From Ruegeria marisrubri (lineage in GTDB: Bacteria > Pseudomonadota > Alphaproteobacteria > Rhodobacterales > Rhodobacteraceae): a DNA stretch of 64,000 nucleotides. Under the pieces are notes generated by a model. It did no database searches and was not told the DNA's origin. It saw nothing but the letters and a program-made list of their open reading frames with translations. A program made the position numbers and the translations under genes. The stretch is taken from contig NZ_LQBQ01000001.1 in the NCBI RefSeq assembly GCF_001507595.1, forward strand, positions 310,001 through 374,000, written 5' to 3'. Below, one piece after another: positions 26,305 through 34,773 of the stretch. Positions within the stretch are counted from its first letter, which is position 1; every line of letters begins with the position of its first letter.

Positions 26305-27856
26305 ACGCAGAGTGCGGCGGCGGGGCGGCGGACGCGAGGCCCGGGCCGCGGTGCGCACCAGCAATGCCGCCTCGCAGGCGATCTGGCCTGGCATTCCGGG
26401 CGGACGCTACAAGCCGCTGTCCGACGTGGACATGGCGCGTATCCATGACGCTGCGTTGACGATCCTCGAACGTACAGGGGTCGGTGATCCGATCCCGGAA
26501 CTGCTGGATCTGGTGCTGCCCAAGGGGGCGACGCTGAACGAACACGGGCGGCTGTGCTTTCCGCGCGCCCTGACCGAGGACATGCTGGCACAGGCCGCCA
26601 GCGAGTTCTACGTCCACGCCCGCGGCTCGCGCGCGGGCAAGGACGACATGCACTGCACCAAGGAAAAGGTCTATTACGCCAATTCTGGCACGGCGGTGAC
26701 GACCTTTGATGCGGAAACCCGCAGCTATCGCCCCTCGACCCTCAAGGATATCTACGACTTCACCCGGCTGGTGGACAGGCTCGACAACATCCACATGCTG
26801 GGCGACACCGTGCTGGCGACTGACGTGCCCGAGGATTACCAGCACGACATGAGCATGGTCTATTCCATGCTGGCCGCCAGCGAGAAACCCGCCTGCCTGA
26901 CCTTCCGCACGCGCGAGCACATCAAGCCCGCGATCGAGCTGTTCGACATGGCCTCGGGGGGCGAGGGCAGTTTCCTCAAGAAACCTTCGGTGATCTTCGG
27001 TGGCTGCCCCATCGTGTCGCCGCTGCGCTTCGGGCGTGAAAACCTGGAAATCCTGATCGACACCGCCAGGATGGGGCTGGTGGCCGATCTGGCGGTGCCG
27101 CCGCAGGCCGGGGCGACGTCTCCTGCGCCGCTGGCCGGCACGCTCGCGCAGGCGGTGGCGGAGACGCTGTCCTGCGTGGTGATAGCCAACCTCATCAATC
27201 CCGGCGTGCCCGTGGTGTTTGCCGCCTGGCCCTTCATCACCGACCTGCGCACCGGCTCGTTCACCGGCGGCAGCGGCGAGCAGGCCCTGATCTCGGCCGC
27301 CGCGATCCAGATGGGCAATTTCTACAACCTGCCCACCAGCGTCGGCTGCGGCATGACGGATTCGAAAATCCCCGACGCGCAATACGGGTTGGAAAAGGCG
27401 CTGACCTTTGCGCTGGCGGCCCATGCCGGGGCCAACAGGCTGTGCGAATTCGGCGGCATGATGGGCAGCCTGATGGGTTGCAGTTTTGAATCGATGGTGG
27501 TCGACAATGAGGCGGCGGGCATGATCTCGCGCACCCTGCGCGGTATCGAGGTCAGTGATGACACCCTGTCGGTGGACGTGATCCATGACTGCGCGGTCGA
27601 TCCGGGGCACTTCCTTGGCAACCCTCAGACGCTGCAATACATGGAGACCGAGTATGTCTATCCCAACCTGATGGATCGGGAGTTGACCGACACCTGGGAA
27701 AAGGCGGGCAAGCAGGACCTGTTCGAGCGCAGCCGGGGCGTGGTGAAGGACATCCTTTCAAGCCATTATCCCAACTATTTCGGCAGCAAGCTGGACGAGG
27801 AAATCCGCCGCAAGTTCCCGATCATGCTGCCGAAAGAGGCGATGCGGGCTGCCTAG
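26288..27856 (+). CDS. MttB-family (trimethylamine/betaine) methyltransferase, non-pyrrolysine type
   Basis: The 522-residue protein belongs to the MttB superfamily, with features such as GATSPAPLAGTLAQAVAETL and GCGMTDSKIPDAQ. There is no in-frame amber codon across the gene, so it is a non-pyrrolysine member like the glycine-betaine enzyme MtgB rather than archaeal MttB. Such enzymes move a methyl group from a quaternary amine to a corrinoid protein. No corrinoid-protein or MtgA/MtaA-like gene is in the window. Co-transcription with the importer and TMADH-like enzyme suggests sequential demethylation of a quaternary amine. Confidence 0.86.
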   Translation: MSETTERRVRRRGGGREARAAVRTSNAASQAIWPGIPGGRYKPLSDVDMARIHDAALTILERTGVGDPIPELLDLVLPKGATLNEHGRLCFPRALTEDMLAQAASEFYVHARGSRAGKDDMHCTKEKVYYANSGTAVTTFDAETRSYRPSTLKDIYDFTRLVDRLDNIHMLGDTVLATDVPEDYQHDMSMVYSMLAASEKPACLTFRTREHIKPAIELFDMASGGEGSFLKKPSVIFGGCPIVSPLRFGRENLEILIDTARMGLVADLAVPPQAGATSPAPLAGTLAQAVAETLSCVVIANLINPGVPVVFAAWPFITDLRTGSFTGGSGEQALISAAAIQMGNFYNLPTSVGCGMTDSKIPDAQYGLEKALTFALAAHAGANRLCEFGGMMGSLMGCSFESMVVDNEAAGMISRTLRGIEVSDDTLSVDVIHDCAVDPGHFLGNPQTLQYMETEYVYPNLMDRELTDTWEKAGKQDLFERSRGVVKDILSSHYPNYFGSKLDEEIRRKFPIMLPKEAMRAA

Positions 27857-27920
27857 CGGCGTACCTTTCCCGACTGGTGGGACAAGAGCGGAGCGACCGC
27901 CACGCCGAAGGCAACGACAA

Positions 27921-27949
27921 GACGCCCTTCTTTCCAGAAGAAGGGCGTC
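27921..27949. terminator. Stem-loop between convergent mttB-like and liv-type genes
   Basis: GACGCCCTTCTT (27921-27932) and AAGAAGGGCGTC (27938-27949) form a perfect 12-bp stem with a 5-base loop, placed between two convergent genes. No T-run follows on either strand, so it is not a classical intrinsic terminator. It could still act as a bidirectional transcript end or 3'-stabilising hairpin. Confidence 0.6.
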
Positions 27950-27973
27950 GTGATGGTCAGTTTTGACGTGAAA

Positions 27974-29143
27974 TCAGTTCAACAGCACGTCCAGCGGAAC
28001 GGGCTGACTGATCGTCCAGCTGTCAACTGCCGCCGGTTTGCCGTCGGTGATCTCGATGATCTGCATTTCCGCCGCGTTCTGGTGATGAAGCTCTTGGGAA
28101 AAGCTGCGCGGGCCAAAGGCGGTGTTCTCGCCCTTCATCTTCTCGAGTTCGGCGGTGACAGCCGCGCCATCCAGCGTGCCGGCCCGCTCGACCGCCTTGG
28201 CCCACAGGTCCATCAGGACATAGCCCGGATAGGCGTAGGAACTGGCGGGGCGGGAACCGGTCGCCTTTTCGTAGGCCACGTTGAAGGTCTCGACCTCGGG
28301 GCGCGGGTCGTCGCCATAGATCGACCCTTGCACCGGCACCACGAACCCCGACAGGTCCGGCGTGGCATCCAGCCAATAGGACCCGTCCACAGCAGATCCG
28401 TTGAGGATCAAAGAGTTGATTCCGGCCGCGCGGATCTGCCGGACCGCCGAGGCGGCGCCGGGAATGTAGGAACACAGCATGATCACGTCCGGTTCTTCCG
28501 GCAGGGCCTTGATGCGGGTGATCTGGCTGGCGATCGAAGCGTCGTCATTCTTGAAGGTGTCGCGGCCGACGATCTCCGTGCCGTCGAGTTGCGGAAACAT
28601 CCAGTCGAACCCGGTGCAGATGCCCTTGTTGTATTCGATCGTCGTATCCAGCAGCACATAGCCGGTCCGGGCCTCTCGCTTGGCGTGGCTCCATTCGGCC
28701 ATGGTTGCGCCCTGCACTGCGGCCAGAACCGAACCCGAGAACGAGTGCGGCCCCACGCCCTGGATACCCGCCTTGACGTCCTCGGCGCAGAGGAAGAACG
28801 ACACCATGCCCTCGGTCTCGGCCGACAGCGCGGCAGGCGCGCCGAAGTCGTAGTCGCAGCTCACCACCATCATGTCGGCGCCTTCGTCGATGACCTGCAG
28901 CCCGGCGCGTGCCGATTGCTGGCGATCGGTCTTGGTGTCGGCCTCGACCCATTTGATCTGCCGGCCCAGCAGCCCGCCATTGGCGTTGATCTCGTCGATG
29001 CGGATCTTCGCGGCGGTGGCGGCGGGGGTGTCATAGGCCTCCAGCCAGCCCGATTGCGCGATGGCGAATCCGACGGTGATGTCGCTTGCCAGGGCAGGCA
29101 TGGCCAGTACAGAGATGGCTGACGCCAATGCCAGTCGTTTCAT
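27974..29143 (-). CDS. Periplasmic binding protein of a branched-chain amino acid/urea-type ABC importer
   Basis: The 389-residue protein has a signal peptide (ending near PALAS) and starts its mature part with DITVGFAIAQSGWLEAYD, as in LivJ/UrtA-like receptors. It is the last gene of the hyuB-hyuA-livGFHM-like operon. The ligand is unknown. Co-occurrence with hydantoinase subunits suggests a hydantoin, N-methylhydantoin or cyclic-amide compound. Confidence 0.9.
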   Translation of the reverse strand: MKRLALASAISVLAMPALASDITVGFAIAQSGWLEAYDTPAATAAKIRIDEINANGGLLGRQIKWVEADTKTDRQQSARAGLQVIDEGADMMVVSCDYDFGAPAALSAETEGMVSFFLCAEDVKAGIQGVGPHSFSGSVLAAVQGATMAEWSHAKREARTGYVLLDTTIEYNKGICTGFDWMFPQLDGTEIVGRDTFKNDDASIASQITRIKALPEEPDVIMLCSYIPGAASAVRQIRAAGINSLILNGSAVDGSYWLDATPDLSGFVVPVQGSIYGDDPRPEVETFNVAYEKATGSRPASSYAYPGYVLMDLWAKAVERAGTLDGAAVTAELEKMKGENTAFGPRSFSQELHHQNAAEMQIIEITDGKPAAVDSWTISQPVPLDVLLN

Positions 29144-29155
29144 GGTTGTCTCTCC

Positions 29156-30220
29156 TCAGTTGGTTGAAGTTGGCTCTTGCGAGAGCGGGATGCGCGGCAC
29201 TGACAGCCGCAGCTTGAATTCGCGTCCGCCGGTCAGACCCGCGGGGCGCAGGATCAGGACGACGATCATCGCGACACCGATCAGGATCTCCTGGCTGCCC
29301 GAGGGCAGGGCGAACTCGGCGCCGCCCACGGTGATGCCGCGTTCGGCGCGCACCAGCAGCTCGATCAGCAGCGACAACAACAGCACCCCGGTCACGGCGC
29401 CGGACAGGCTGCCGATTCCGCCCACGACCAGCATGGCCAGCGAGATGAAGGTGATGCCGAGGTAGAAGCTGTCGGGGTTCAGAACGCCGATGGAATGACC
29501 CAGAAGCGCCCCCGAAATGCCGGTGAAAAAGGCCGAGATGACCAGCGACCAAAGCCGGTGGCGGTACATGTCGATGCCCGAGGCACGGGCGGCGACTTCA
29601 TCTTCACGAGTGGCGCGCAGCGCGAGACCCGAGGCGGAATTCGCGTAGAGATTGGCCGCGACGATCGCCGCTGTCGCCCAGGCCAGCGCCACCCAATGAT
29701 CGACATAGCGCGCAAGCCCGACAACCGAAGACGTCGCGCCGGTCACGCCTTCCCAGTTGGAATAGACCGTGTTGACGATGGCGAGAAAGGCGAAGGTGGC
29801 GATCGAGGCGGCAATCCCGGACAGCCGCAGGATGGCCGCGCCGGACAGCAGCGCGACAAGGGCGGCGAGCAGCCCCGAGGCGATGGCGGCGGGAAAGACC
29901 GGCCACTGGGCGTCCATCAGCCAGGGCGGAAGATCGGGCAGGAACAGCGCCTTGCTTTGCGGCTTGAGCGTCAGCCAGGCCGAGCAATAGGCGCCGATCG
30001 CCATATAGCCCGCATGACCAAAGCTGATGACACCGGAATTGCCGACGAAGATCCAGAGCCCGACCACCAGCGTCACACGGACGAGGGCCTCGGCAGCGGT
30101 GCGGGCCAGCGCCTTGTCGTCGAGGACAACCACCAGCAGGACAAAGGCGAGCAGGACGGCCGACAGGATCAGCGGCGTCGAATAGGCGGCAAGGCGGTTT
30201 TGCGCGTGTTGGGATGGCAT
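29156..30220 (-). CDS. LivM-type ABC permease
   Basis: The 354-residue membrane protein has about ten hydrophobic segments and LivM hallmarks: SGVISFGHAGYMAIGAY near the N-terminus, and RATREDEVAARASGID in the cytoplasmic loop. It forms the heterodimeric channel with the LivH-type protein encoded 1 bp upstream. It lies 12 bp before the binding-protein gene. Confidence 0.92.
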   Translation of the reverse strand: MPSQHAQNRLAAYSTPLILSAVLLAFVLLVVVLDDKALARTAAEALVRVTLVVGLWIFVGNSGVISFGHAGYMAIGAYCSAWLTLKPQSKALFLPDLPPWLMDAQWPVFPAAIASGLLAALVALLSGAAILRLSGIAASIATFAFLAIVNTVYSNWEGVTGATSSVVGLARYVDHWVALAWATAAIVAANLYANSASGLALRATREDEVAARASGIDMYRHRLWSLVISAFFTGISGALLGHSIGVLNPDSFYLGITFISLAMLVVGGIGSLSGAVTGVLLLSLLIELLVRAERGITVGGAEFALPSGSQEILIGVAMIVVLILRPAGLTGGREFKLRLSVPRIPLSQEPTSTN

Positions 30221-30221
30221 G

Positions 30222-31136
30222 TCAGACCCTCGGCTTGGCAGAGGCGGGAACGAACAGGCCCTGCGGGCGAACCAGCAGGCAGACGATCACCAGCGAATAG
30301 AGAAAGGCGTCGCGGAAGGGGCGCGCGTCGAGCGGCAGAAAGGCCTGCAACAGCACAGAGGCGGCTCCGATCAGGAACCCGGCGGCCACCGCACCGGGCA
30401 GCGAGCCCAGCCCGCCGATCACGGTTGCGATGAAGGCGACCAGCATGATCTGCCCGCCCATCCGCACGTCGGCCACGCCCGTTTGCGTGGCCATGATCAG
30501 TGCCACGGCGGCGGCCAGCGCGCCGGACAGGGCGAAGGCTCCGGTGATGACCACATTGGCCTTCACGCCCAGCAGTCGCGCCATGGTGAAGTTCTCGGCC
30601 GCCGCCCGCATCTCGAGCCCCAGCCGGGTTTTCTTCAGCAGTCCCGCCAGTCCCGCGACCACCAGGAGCGTGGTCAGAATGACGATGAGTTGCAGCAGCG
30701 GCACGTCGGCCCCCACGATCGCGACGGGGGTATTGAGTTCGGGCCAGAGGCTGATCGCCTTGGGGCGCCCGCCATAGATGGCCAGCAGCGCGTTGCGGAT
30801 CACGAATCCCAGAGCGAAGGACGAGATCATCATCGCCACCGGGTCCGCCCGCCGCAAATGCCGGAACACGGCATATTCCGAAGCGATCGCGATTGCCGCG
30901 CCAAGTGAAAGCACCAGCGGCACGAGCAGCAGCGCCGGGGCACGGCCGAGGAGCATAACGGCCACGGCGTCGGTTGACGGGACGATCAGGGCAAAGACGC
31001 AGAAGGCGATGTATTCGCCATGAGCGAAATTCACCAGGTTCATCACACCGAAGATCAGCGCGATGCCGAGCGCGGCCATGGCGTAGAGACCGCCCAGCGA
31101 AGCCGCGTCGAAAAAGAGTTGGGCGAGATTGGTCAT
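30222..31136 (-). CDS. LivH-type ABC permease
   Basis: The 304-residue protein has eight or so hydrophobic segments with the family motifs GLYAMAALGIALIFGVMNLVNFAHGE (residues about 16-41) and AAAENFTMARLLGV in the cytoplasmic loop. It overlaps the upstream livF-type gene by 4 bp, so the importer genes are translationally linked. It is the partner of the LivM-type permease. Confidence 0.92.
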   Translation of the reverse strand: MTNLAQLFFDAASLGGLYAMAALGIALIFGVMNLVNFAHGEYIAFCVFALIVPSTDAVAVMLLGRAPALLLVPLVLSLGAAIAIASEYAVFRHLRRADPVAMMISSFALGFVIRNALLAIYGGRPKAISLWPELNTPVAIVGADVPLLQLIVILTTLLVVAGLAGLLKKTRLGLEMRAAAENFTMARLLGVKANVVITGAFALSGALAAAVALIMATQTGVADVRMGGQIMLVAFIATVIGGLGSLPGAVAAGFLIGAASVLLQAFLPLDARPFRDAFLYSLVIVCLLVRPQGLFVPASAKPRV

Positions 31137-31876
31137 GCCACCTCCTCCGCTTCCGGTTGGGTGTTGCCGAAATAGGCCTGCGCCAGCGCATCGCGGTCAG
31201 CCATGTCGGCGGCATTGCCCTCGCCGACGATCCGGCCGCCCCGCATCAGCACCATGCGGCCGCCGACACGGGCCGCGCGCAACGAGCTCTGCTCGACGAT
31301 GAGCAGGGTCAGGCCGCGTTCCTCCTGCAGCGCGACCAGCGTGTCATAGACCTGATCGACGATTTTCGGGGCCAGCCCCAGCGAAGGCTCGTCCACCATC
31401 ATCAGTTTGGGATTGGTCATCAGCGCCCGCCCGATGGCGAGCATCTGCTGCTGGCCGCCCGACAGCGCCCCTGCGGCGGCGCGGCGGCGCTCGCCGAGGA
31501 TCGGGAAGGCGGCAAAGATTTCCTCGATGTCGGTCTCAACGGCCTCGGCGTCCCGGCGGATGCCGGTGCCGACACGCAGGTTTTCCTCTACCGTCAGGCT
31601 GCCGAAGATCTCGCGCCCCTCGGGCACCATCGACAGGCCGAGCCGGGCGATGGCCTCGGGTGCGCGGCCGGTCAGCAGGTCGCCGTCCATCTCGATCCGG
31701 CCATGGGTGGTGGGCACCCTGCCGCAGATCGCATTGAGGAGGGAGGATTTGCCGGCGCCGTTCGGCCCCGCGATGAAGACCCGCTCGCCCTCTTCGAGGT
31801 GAAAGGTCAGGTCGGTGATCGCCGGCACCTTGCCATAGCGCACGGATATGTCGAAAACGCCAAGCTTGGACATCAC
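31133..31876 (-). CDS. LivF-type ABC ATPase
   Basis: This 247-residue ATPase has Walker A (GPNGAGKSS), signature LSGGQQQMLAIGRAL and Walker B (LMMVDEPSLGLAPK). The SLGLAP segment is typical of LivF. It overlaps livG-type and livH-type genes by 4 bp each, so the importer genes are tightly coupled. Confidence 0.94.
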   Translation of the reverse strand: MMSKLGVFDISVRYGKVPAITDLTFHLEEGERVFIAGPNGAGKSSLLNAICGRVPTTHGRIEMDGDLLTGRAPEAIARLGLSMVPEGREIFGSLTVEENLRVGTGIRRDAEAVETDIEEIFAAFPILGERRRAAAGALSGGQQQMLAIGRALMTNPKLMMVDEPSLGLAPKIVDQVYDTLVALQEERGLTLLIVEQSSLRAARVGGRMVLMRGGRIVGEGNAADMADRDALAQAYFGNTQPEAEEVA

Positions 31877-32622
31877 GCGGCCTCCTGATCGGCGCCGAAA
31901 TAGGCGTCGCGCACCCGCTGGCTTGCGGTTATGGCTGCGCGGTTGCCCTCTTCGATGAGTTGCCCTGCGTCGAGCACGTAGACATGGCTGGTGACCGACA
32001 GGACCAGCTCGACATTGTGCTCGATCAGCAGCACGCCGGTCCCCAGTTCCTCGGCGACCCGGCGGATGAGACCGGCCAGATCGGCGGCCTCGGTCTCGGA
32101 CATGCCGGCGGCGGGTTCGTCGAGCAGCAGAAAGGCCGGCGCGAACATCAGCGCGCGGGCGATGCCGACGCGGCGCTCGTCGGTATAGGGCAGGCCAGCC
32201 GCGGGCTTCTCGGCCAGATGCGGCACTTCCATCCAGTCGAGGATGCGCAGCGCCTCGACCTCGGAAGCATGGCGGGAATGCCCCAGCCCGACACCGGTGA
32301 CCGCAAGGTTGTCCAGCACGTCGAGCCCGGTGAAAAGCCGCCCGGCCTGAAAGGTGCGGGCGACCCCCTCGCGGCGCAGCGCATGCGCCGCGAGGTTGCC
32401 GATGTTGCGTTCACCCAGCTTCACGGTGCCGGTCGTCGGGGCCTGAAACCCGGTCAGCACGTTGACCATGGTGGTCTTTCCGGCACCGTTCGGCCCGATC
32501 AGCCCATGCACCGCGCCCGGGGTGATGGTGAGGGAGACATCGGTCAGCGCCTTGAAGCCGCCGAAAGCCACCGTCACCCCGGTCGCGGACAGGGAAGGCC
32601 CGTTATGCACCCTGGCGCGCAT
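31873..32622 (-). CDS. LivG-type ABC ATPase
   Basis: The 249-residue ATPase carries Walker A (GPNGAGKTT) and Walker B (LLLDEPAAGMSETE), with a LivG-like RTFQAGRLFTGLDVLDN Q-loop region. The expected signature motif LSGG is not evident; the aligned region reads AAGLPYTDERRVGIARAL, a variation also seen in some LivG relatives. It is 3 bp downstream of hyuA. Confidence 0.92.
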   Translation of the reverse strand: MRARVHNGPSLSATGVTVAFGGFKALTDVSLTITPGAVHGLIGPNGAGKTTMVNVLTGFQAPTTGTVKLGERNIGNLAAHALRREGVARTFQAGRLFTGLDVLDNLAVTGVGLGHSRHASEVEALRILDWMEVPHLAEKPAAGLPYTDERRVGIARALMFAPAFLLLDEPAAGMSETEAADLAGLIRRVAEELGTGVLLIEHNVELVLSVTSHVYVLDAGQLIEEGNRAAITASQRVRDAYFGADQEAA

Positions 32623-32625
32623 CTC

Positions 32626-34746
32626 TCACGCCTCGACCAGTTCTTTCGCCGGCTCCGCCTGCAGCGCAGGCTGATCGACGGTCAGGACATAGGTGCCGGT
32701 CTCGTGCAGGCTGACGGTCCAGCCCGGCTCGACGACGATGGTGGTGGTCACTTCTTCGATCACCGCCGGACCGTGCAGCGTGTCGCCCGCGCCCAGCACC
32801 GAGCCATCATAGACCGGCGTGTTCTGGGCGATGCCATCGGCGTTGAACACCATCTCGCGATGTCCCTTCAACGCGGCGGCGGCACCCCGGCCGGGGGCGA
32901 TGTGCATGCGTTCAGGCTTGGCCACGTGGCCGGTGATCGCGCTTTCGACGTTCACCACCTCGACGGCGTTGTGCGGCTCGTCATAGGTGTAGAGTTCCTT
33001 GTGACGGGCATGGAACGCGGCCTTGATGTCCTCGAGCGACGCCTCAGTGACCTCGAACGGGCCGATTTCCACGGTGCATTCGTGCACCTGGCCGACATAA
33101 CGCATATCCAGCGTGCGGCTGATCGAGATTTCCGCATCGGAAAATCCGTCGCCGGCAAGGTCCTCGCGGCCCCGCGCCTCGAGCCCGTTGAAAAGATCAT
33201 CGAGGGTTTTGGCCGCCTCGGCGCCCTGCAGGCGCAGCGGGGCAGGAGCCATGTAGTTGTACTTCACGTCCGAGATGATCTGGCCGTAGGCGCATAGCCC
33301 CGAGGCGAGCTTGTTGATCAGCACCTTCGAGATGCCCATCTCGCGCGCCAGCGCGGTGATGTGCGCCCCCGTGGCGCCGCCTGCGCCCATCAGCACGAAA
33401 TCGCGCGGGTCGTAGCCCCGTTCGACCGAAACCCGCCGGATCGCGTTCACCATGTTGTTGTTGACGATGGTGAACATGCCATAGGCGGCTTTCTCGACAC
33501 TGATCCCCAGCGGGTCGGCGAGATGGGTCCTGATCGCCGCGCGGGCCTTTTCCAGATCCAGCGGCAGGCGGCCACCGACAAGGCCGTCGGCGTTGAGATA
33601 GCCCAGCACGAGGTTGGCGTCGGTGGTGGTCGGGCGTTCGCCGCCCTGCCCATAGCAGGCCGGGCCAGGCTCGGAGCCCGCCGATTGGGGCCCCATCTGC
33701 ATCAGTCCCATGTCATCGATCCAGCCGATCGAGCCGCCCCCGGCGCCCAGCGTCTCCACCTGGATCATCGGGATGCCGATGCGATAGCGCAGGAAGTCGA
33801 TGTTCTTGTTGACGTTGGCCTTGCCGTCCTTGGTCAGGGTGATGTCGAACGAGGTTCCGCCCATGTCGCAGGTGATGATGTTCTGCTCGCCCCAGGGCTT
33901 GCCCACGTCCAGCGCCGCCTGCGGCGCCGAGGCCGGGCCGGAGTTGATCGCATAGACGGACTGGTCGGTGACGACCTTGCCCAGCGCCAGACCACCATTC
34001 GACTGGAAGTAGCGGACGGGGTGTTTCGAGCCCAGTTCTCGGAAATAGGCGTCGATCGCCTCGACATAGCGTTGCAGGATCGGCGCCAGATAGGCGTTGA
34101 CGATGGCGGTCGAGGTGCGGGTGTATTCGCGCACCTGCGGATAGAGCTGGCTGCCGATGGTCAGGCGCACATCCGGCATCATCTCGCGCACGATCTCGGC
34201 CGCGCGGTTCTCGTGTTCGGGGTGCAGCACCGACCAGACGAAACTGACGGCGACCGATTCGACGCCTTCGGCGATGAAATACCGGCAGGCCTCGCGCACG
34301 TCGTCCTCGTTGAGCGGCGCCTTGACCGAACCGTCCGAGATCACCCGCTCGCGGATTCCCTTGCGCAGGTGGCGCGGCACCAGCATGGTCGCGGGCGGAT
34401 AGTCGGGGTCATAGCGATAGCCGTCTTCCTTGTGGCCCAGGCGGATCTCGATGCTGTCCTCGTGGCCCTTGGTGGCGATGAGGCCGGTCTTGGCCCCGGT
34501 ATGGGTGATCAGCGCATTGAGGCCGACGGTGGTGCCGTTGATGCAGAGATCGGAGTTCGAGACGATTTCTTCCGCGCTCAGGCCGGTTTCCTCGGTGATC
34601 AGCTGCAGGCCGTTGCGGATGGCCTTGGTCGGCTCGGTCGGTGTCGAGAGCACCTTGAAGATCCGGACCGAGCCCTGCGCGTCGGCGAGGATGAAATCGG
34701 TAAAGGTGCCTCCGGCGTCGATGCCCAGACGATATTTGCTACGCAT
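32626..34746 (-). CDS. hyuA: HyuA-type subunit: N-methylhydantoinase A / acetophenone-carboxylase-like ATP-dependent hydrolase
   Basis: The 706-residue protein opens with the actin-fold phosphate-binding motif (LGIDAGGTFTDFIL) of hydantoinase A and has GGTSFDITL and GAGGGSIGW segments. With HyuB it would use ATP to open a cyclic amide or to carboxylate a ketone. The exact reaction differs among family members (N-methylhydantoin, 5-oxoproline, acetone/acetophenone). It is located between hyuB and a complete ABC importer, which argues for a solute taken up from outside and favours a hydantoin-like substrate. Confidence 0.88.
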   Translation of the reverse strand: MRSKYRLGIDAGGTFTDFILADAQGSVRIFKVLSTPTEPTKAIRNGLQLITEETGLSAEEIVSNSDLCINGTTVGLNALITHTGAKTGLIATKGHEDSIEIRLGHKEDGYRYDPDYPPATMLVPRHLRKGIRERVISDGSVKAPLNEDDVREACRYFIAEGVESVAVSFVWSVLHPEHENRAAEIVREMMPDVRLTIGSQLYPQVREYTRTSTAIVNAYLAPILQRYVEAIDAYFRELGSKHPVRYFQSNGGLALGKVVTDQSVYAINSGPASAPQAALDVGKPWGEQNIITCDMGGTSFDITLTKDGKANVNKNIDFLRYRIGIPMIQVETLGAGGGSIGWIDDMGLMQMGPQSAGSEPGPACYGQGGERPTTTDANLVLGYLNADGLVGGRLPLDLEKARAAIRTHLADPLGISVEKAAYGMFTIVNNNMVNAIRRVSVERGYDPRDFVLMGAGGATGAHITALAREMGISKVLINKLASGLCAYGQIISDVKYNYMAPAPLRLQGAEAAKTLDDLFNGLEARGREDLAGDGFSDAEISISRTLDMRYVGQVHECTVEIGPFEVTEASLEDIKAAFHARHKELYTYDEPHNAVEVVNVESAITGHVAKPERMHIAPGRGAAAALKGHREMVFNADGIAQNTPVYDGSVLGAGDTLHGPAVIEEVTTTIVVEPGWTVSLHETGTYVLTVDQPALQAEPAKELVEA

Positions 34747-34773
34747 GGGGAAATTCCTTTCGTATCAGGTGGT

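Noticed and set aside
26288-27856. Pyrrolysine-containing trimethylamine methyltransferase
   Set aside because: No in-frame amber codon interrupts the gene and no pyrrolysine synthesis genes are seen.
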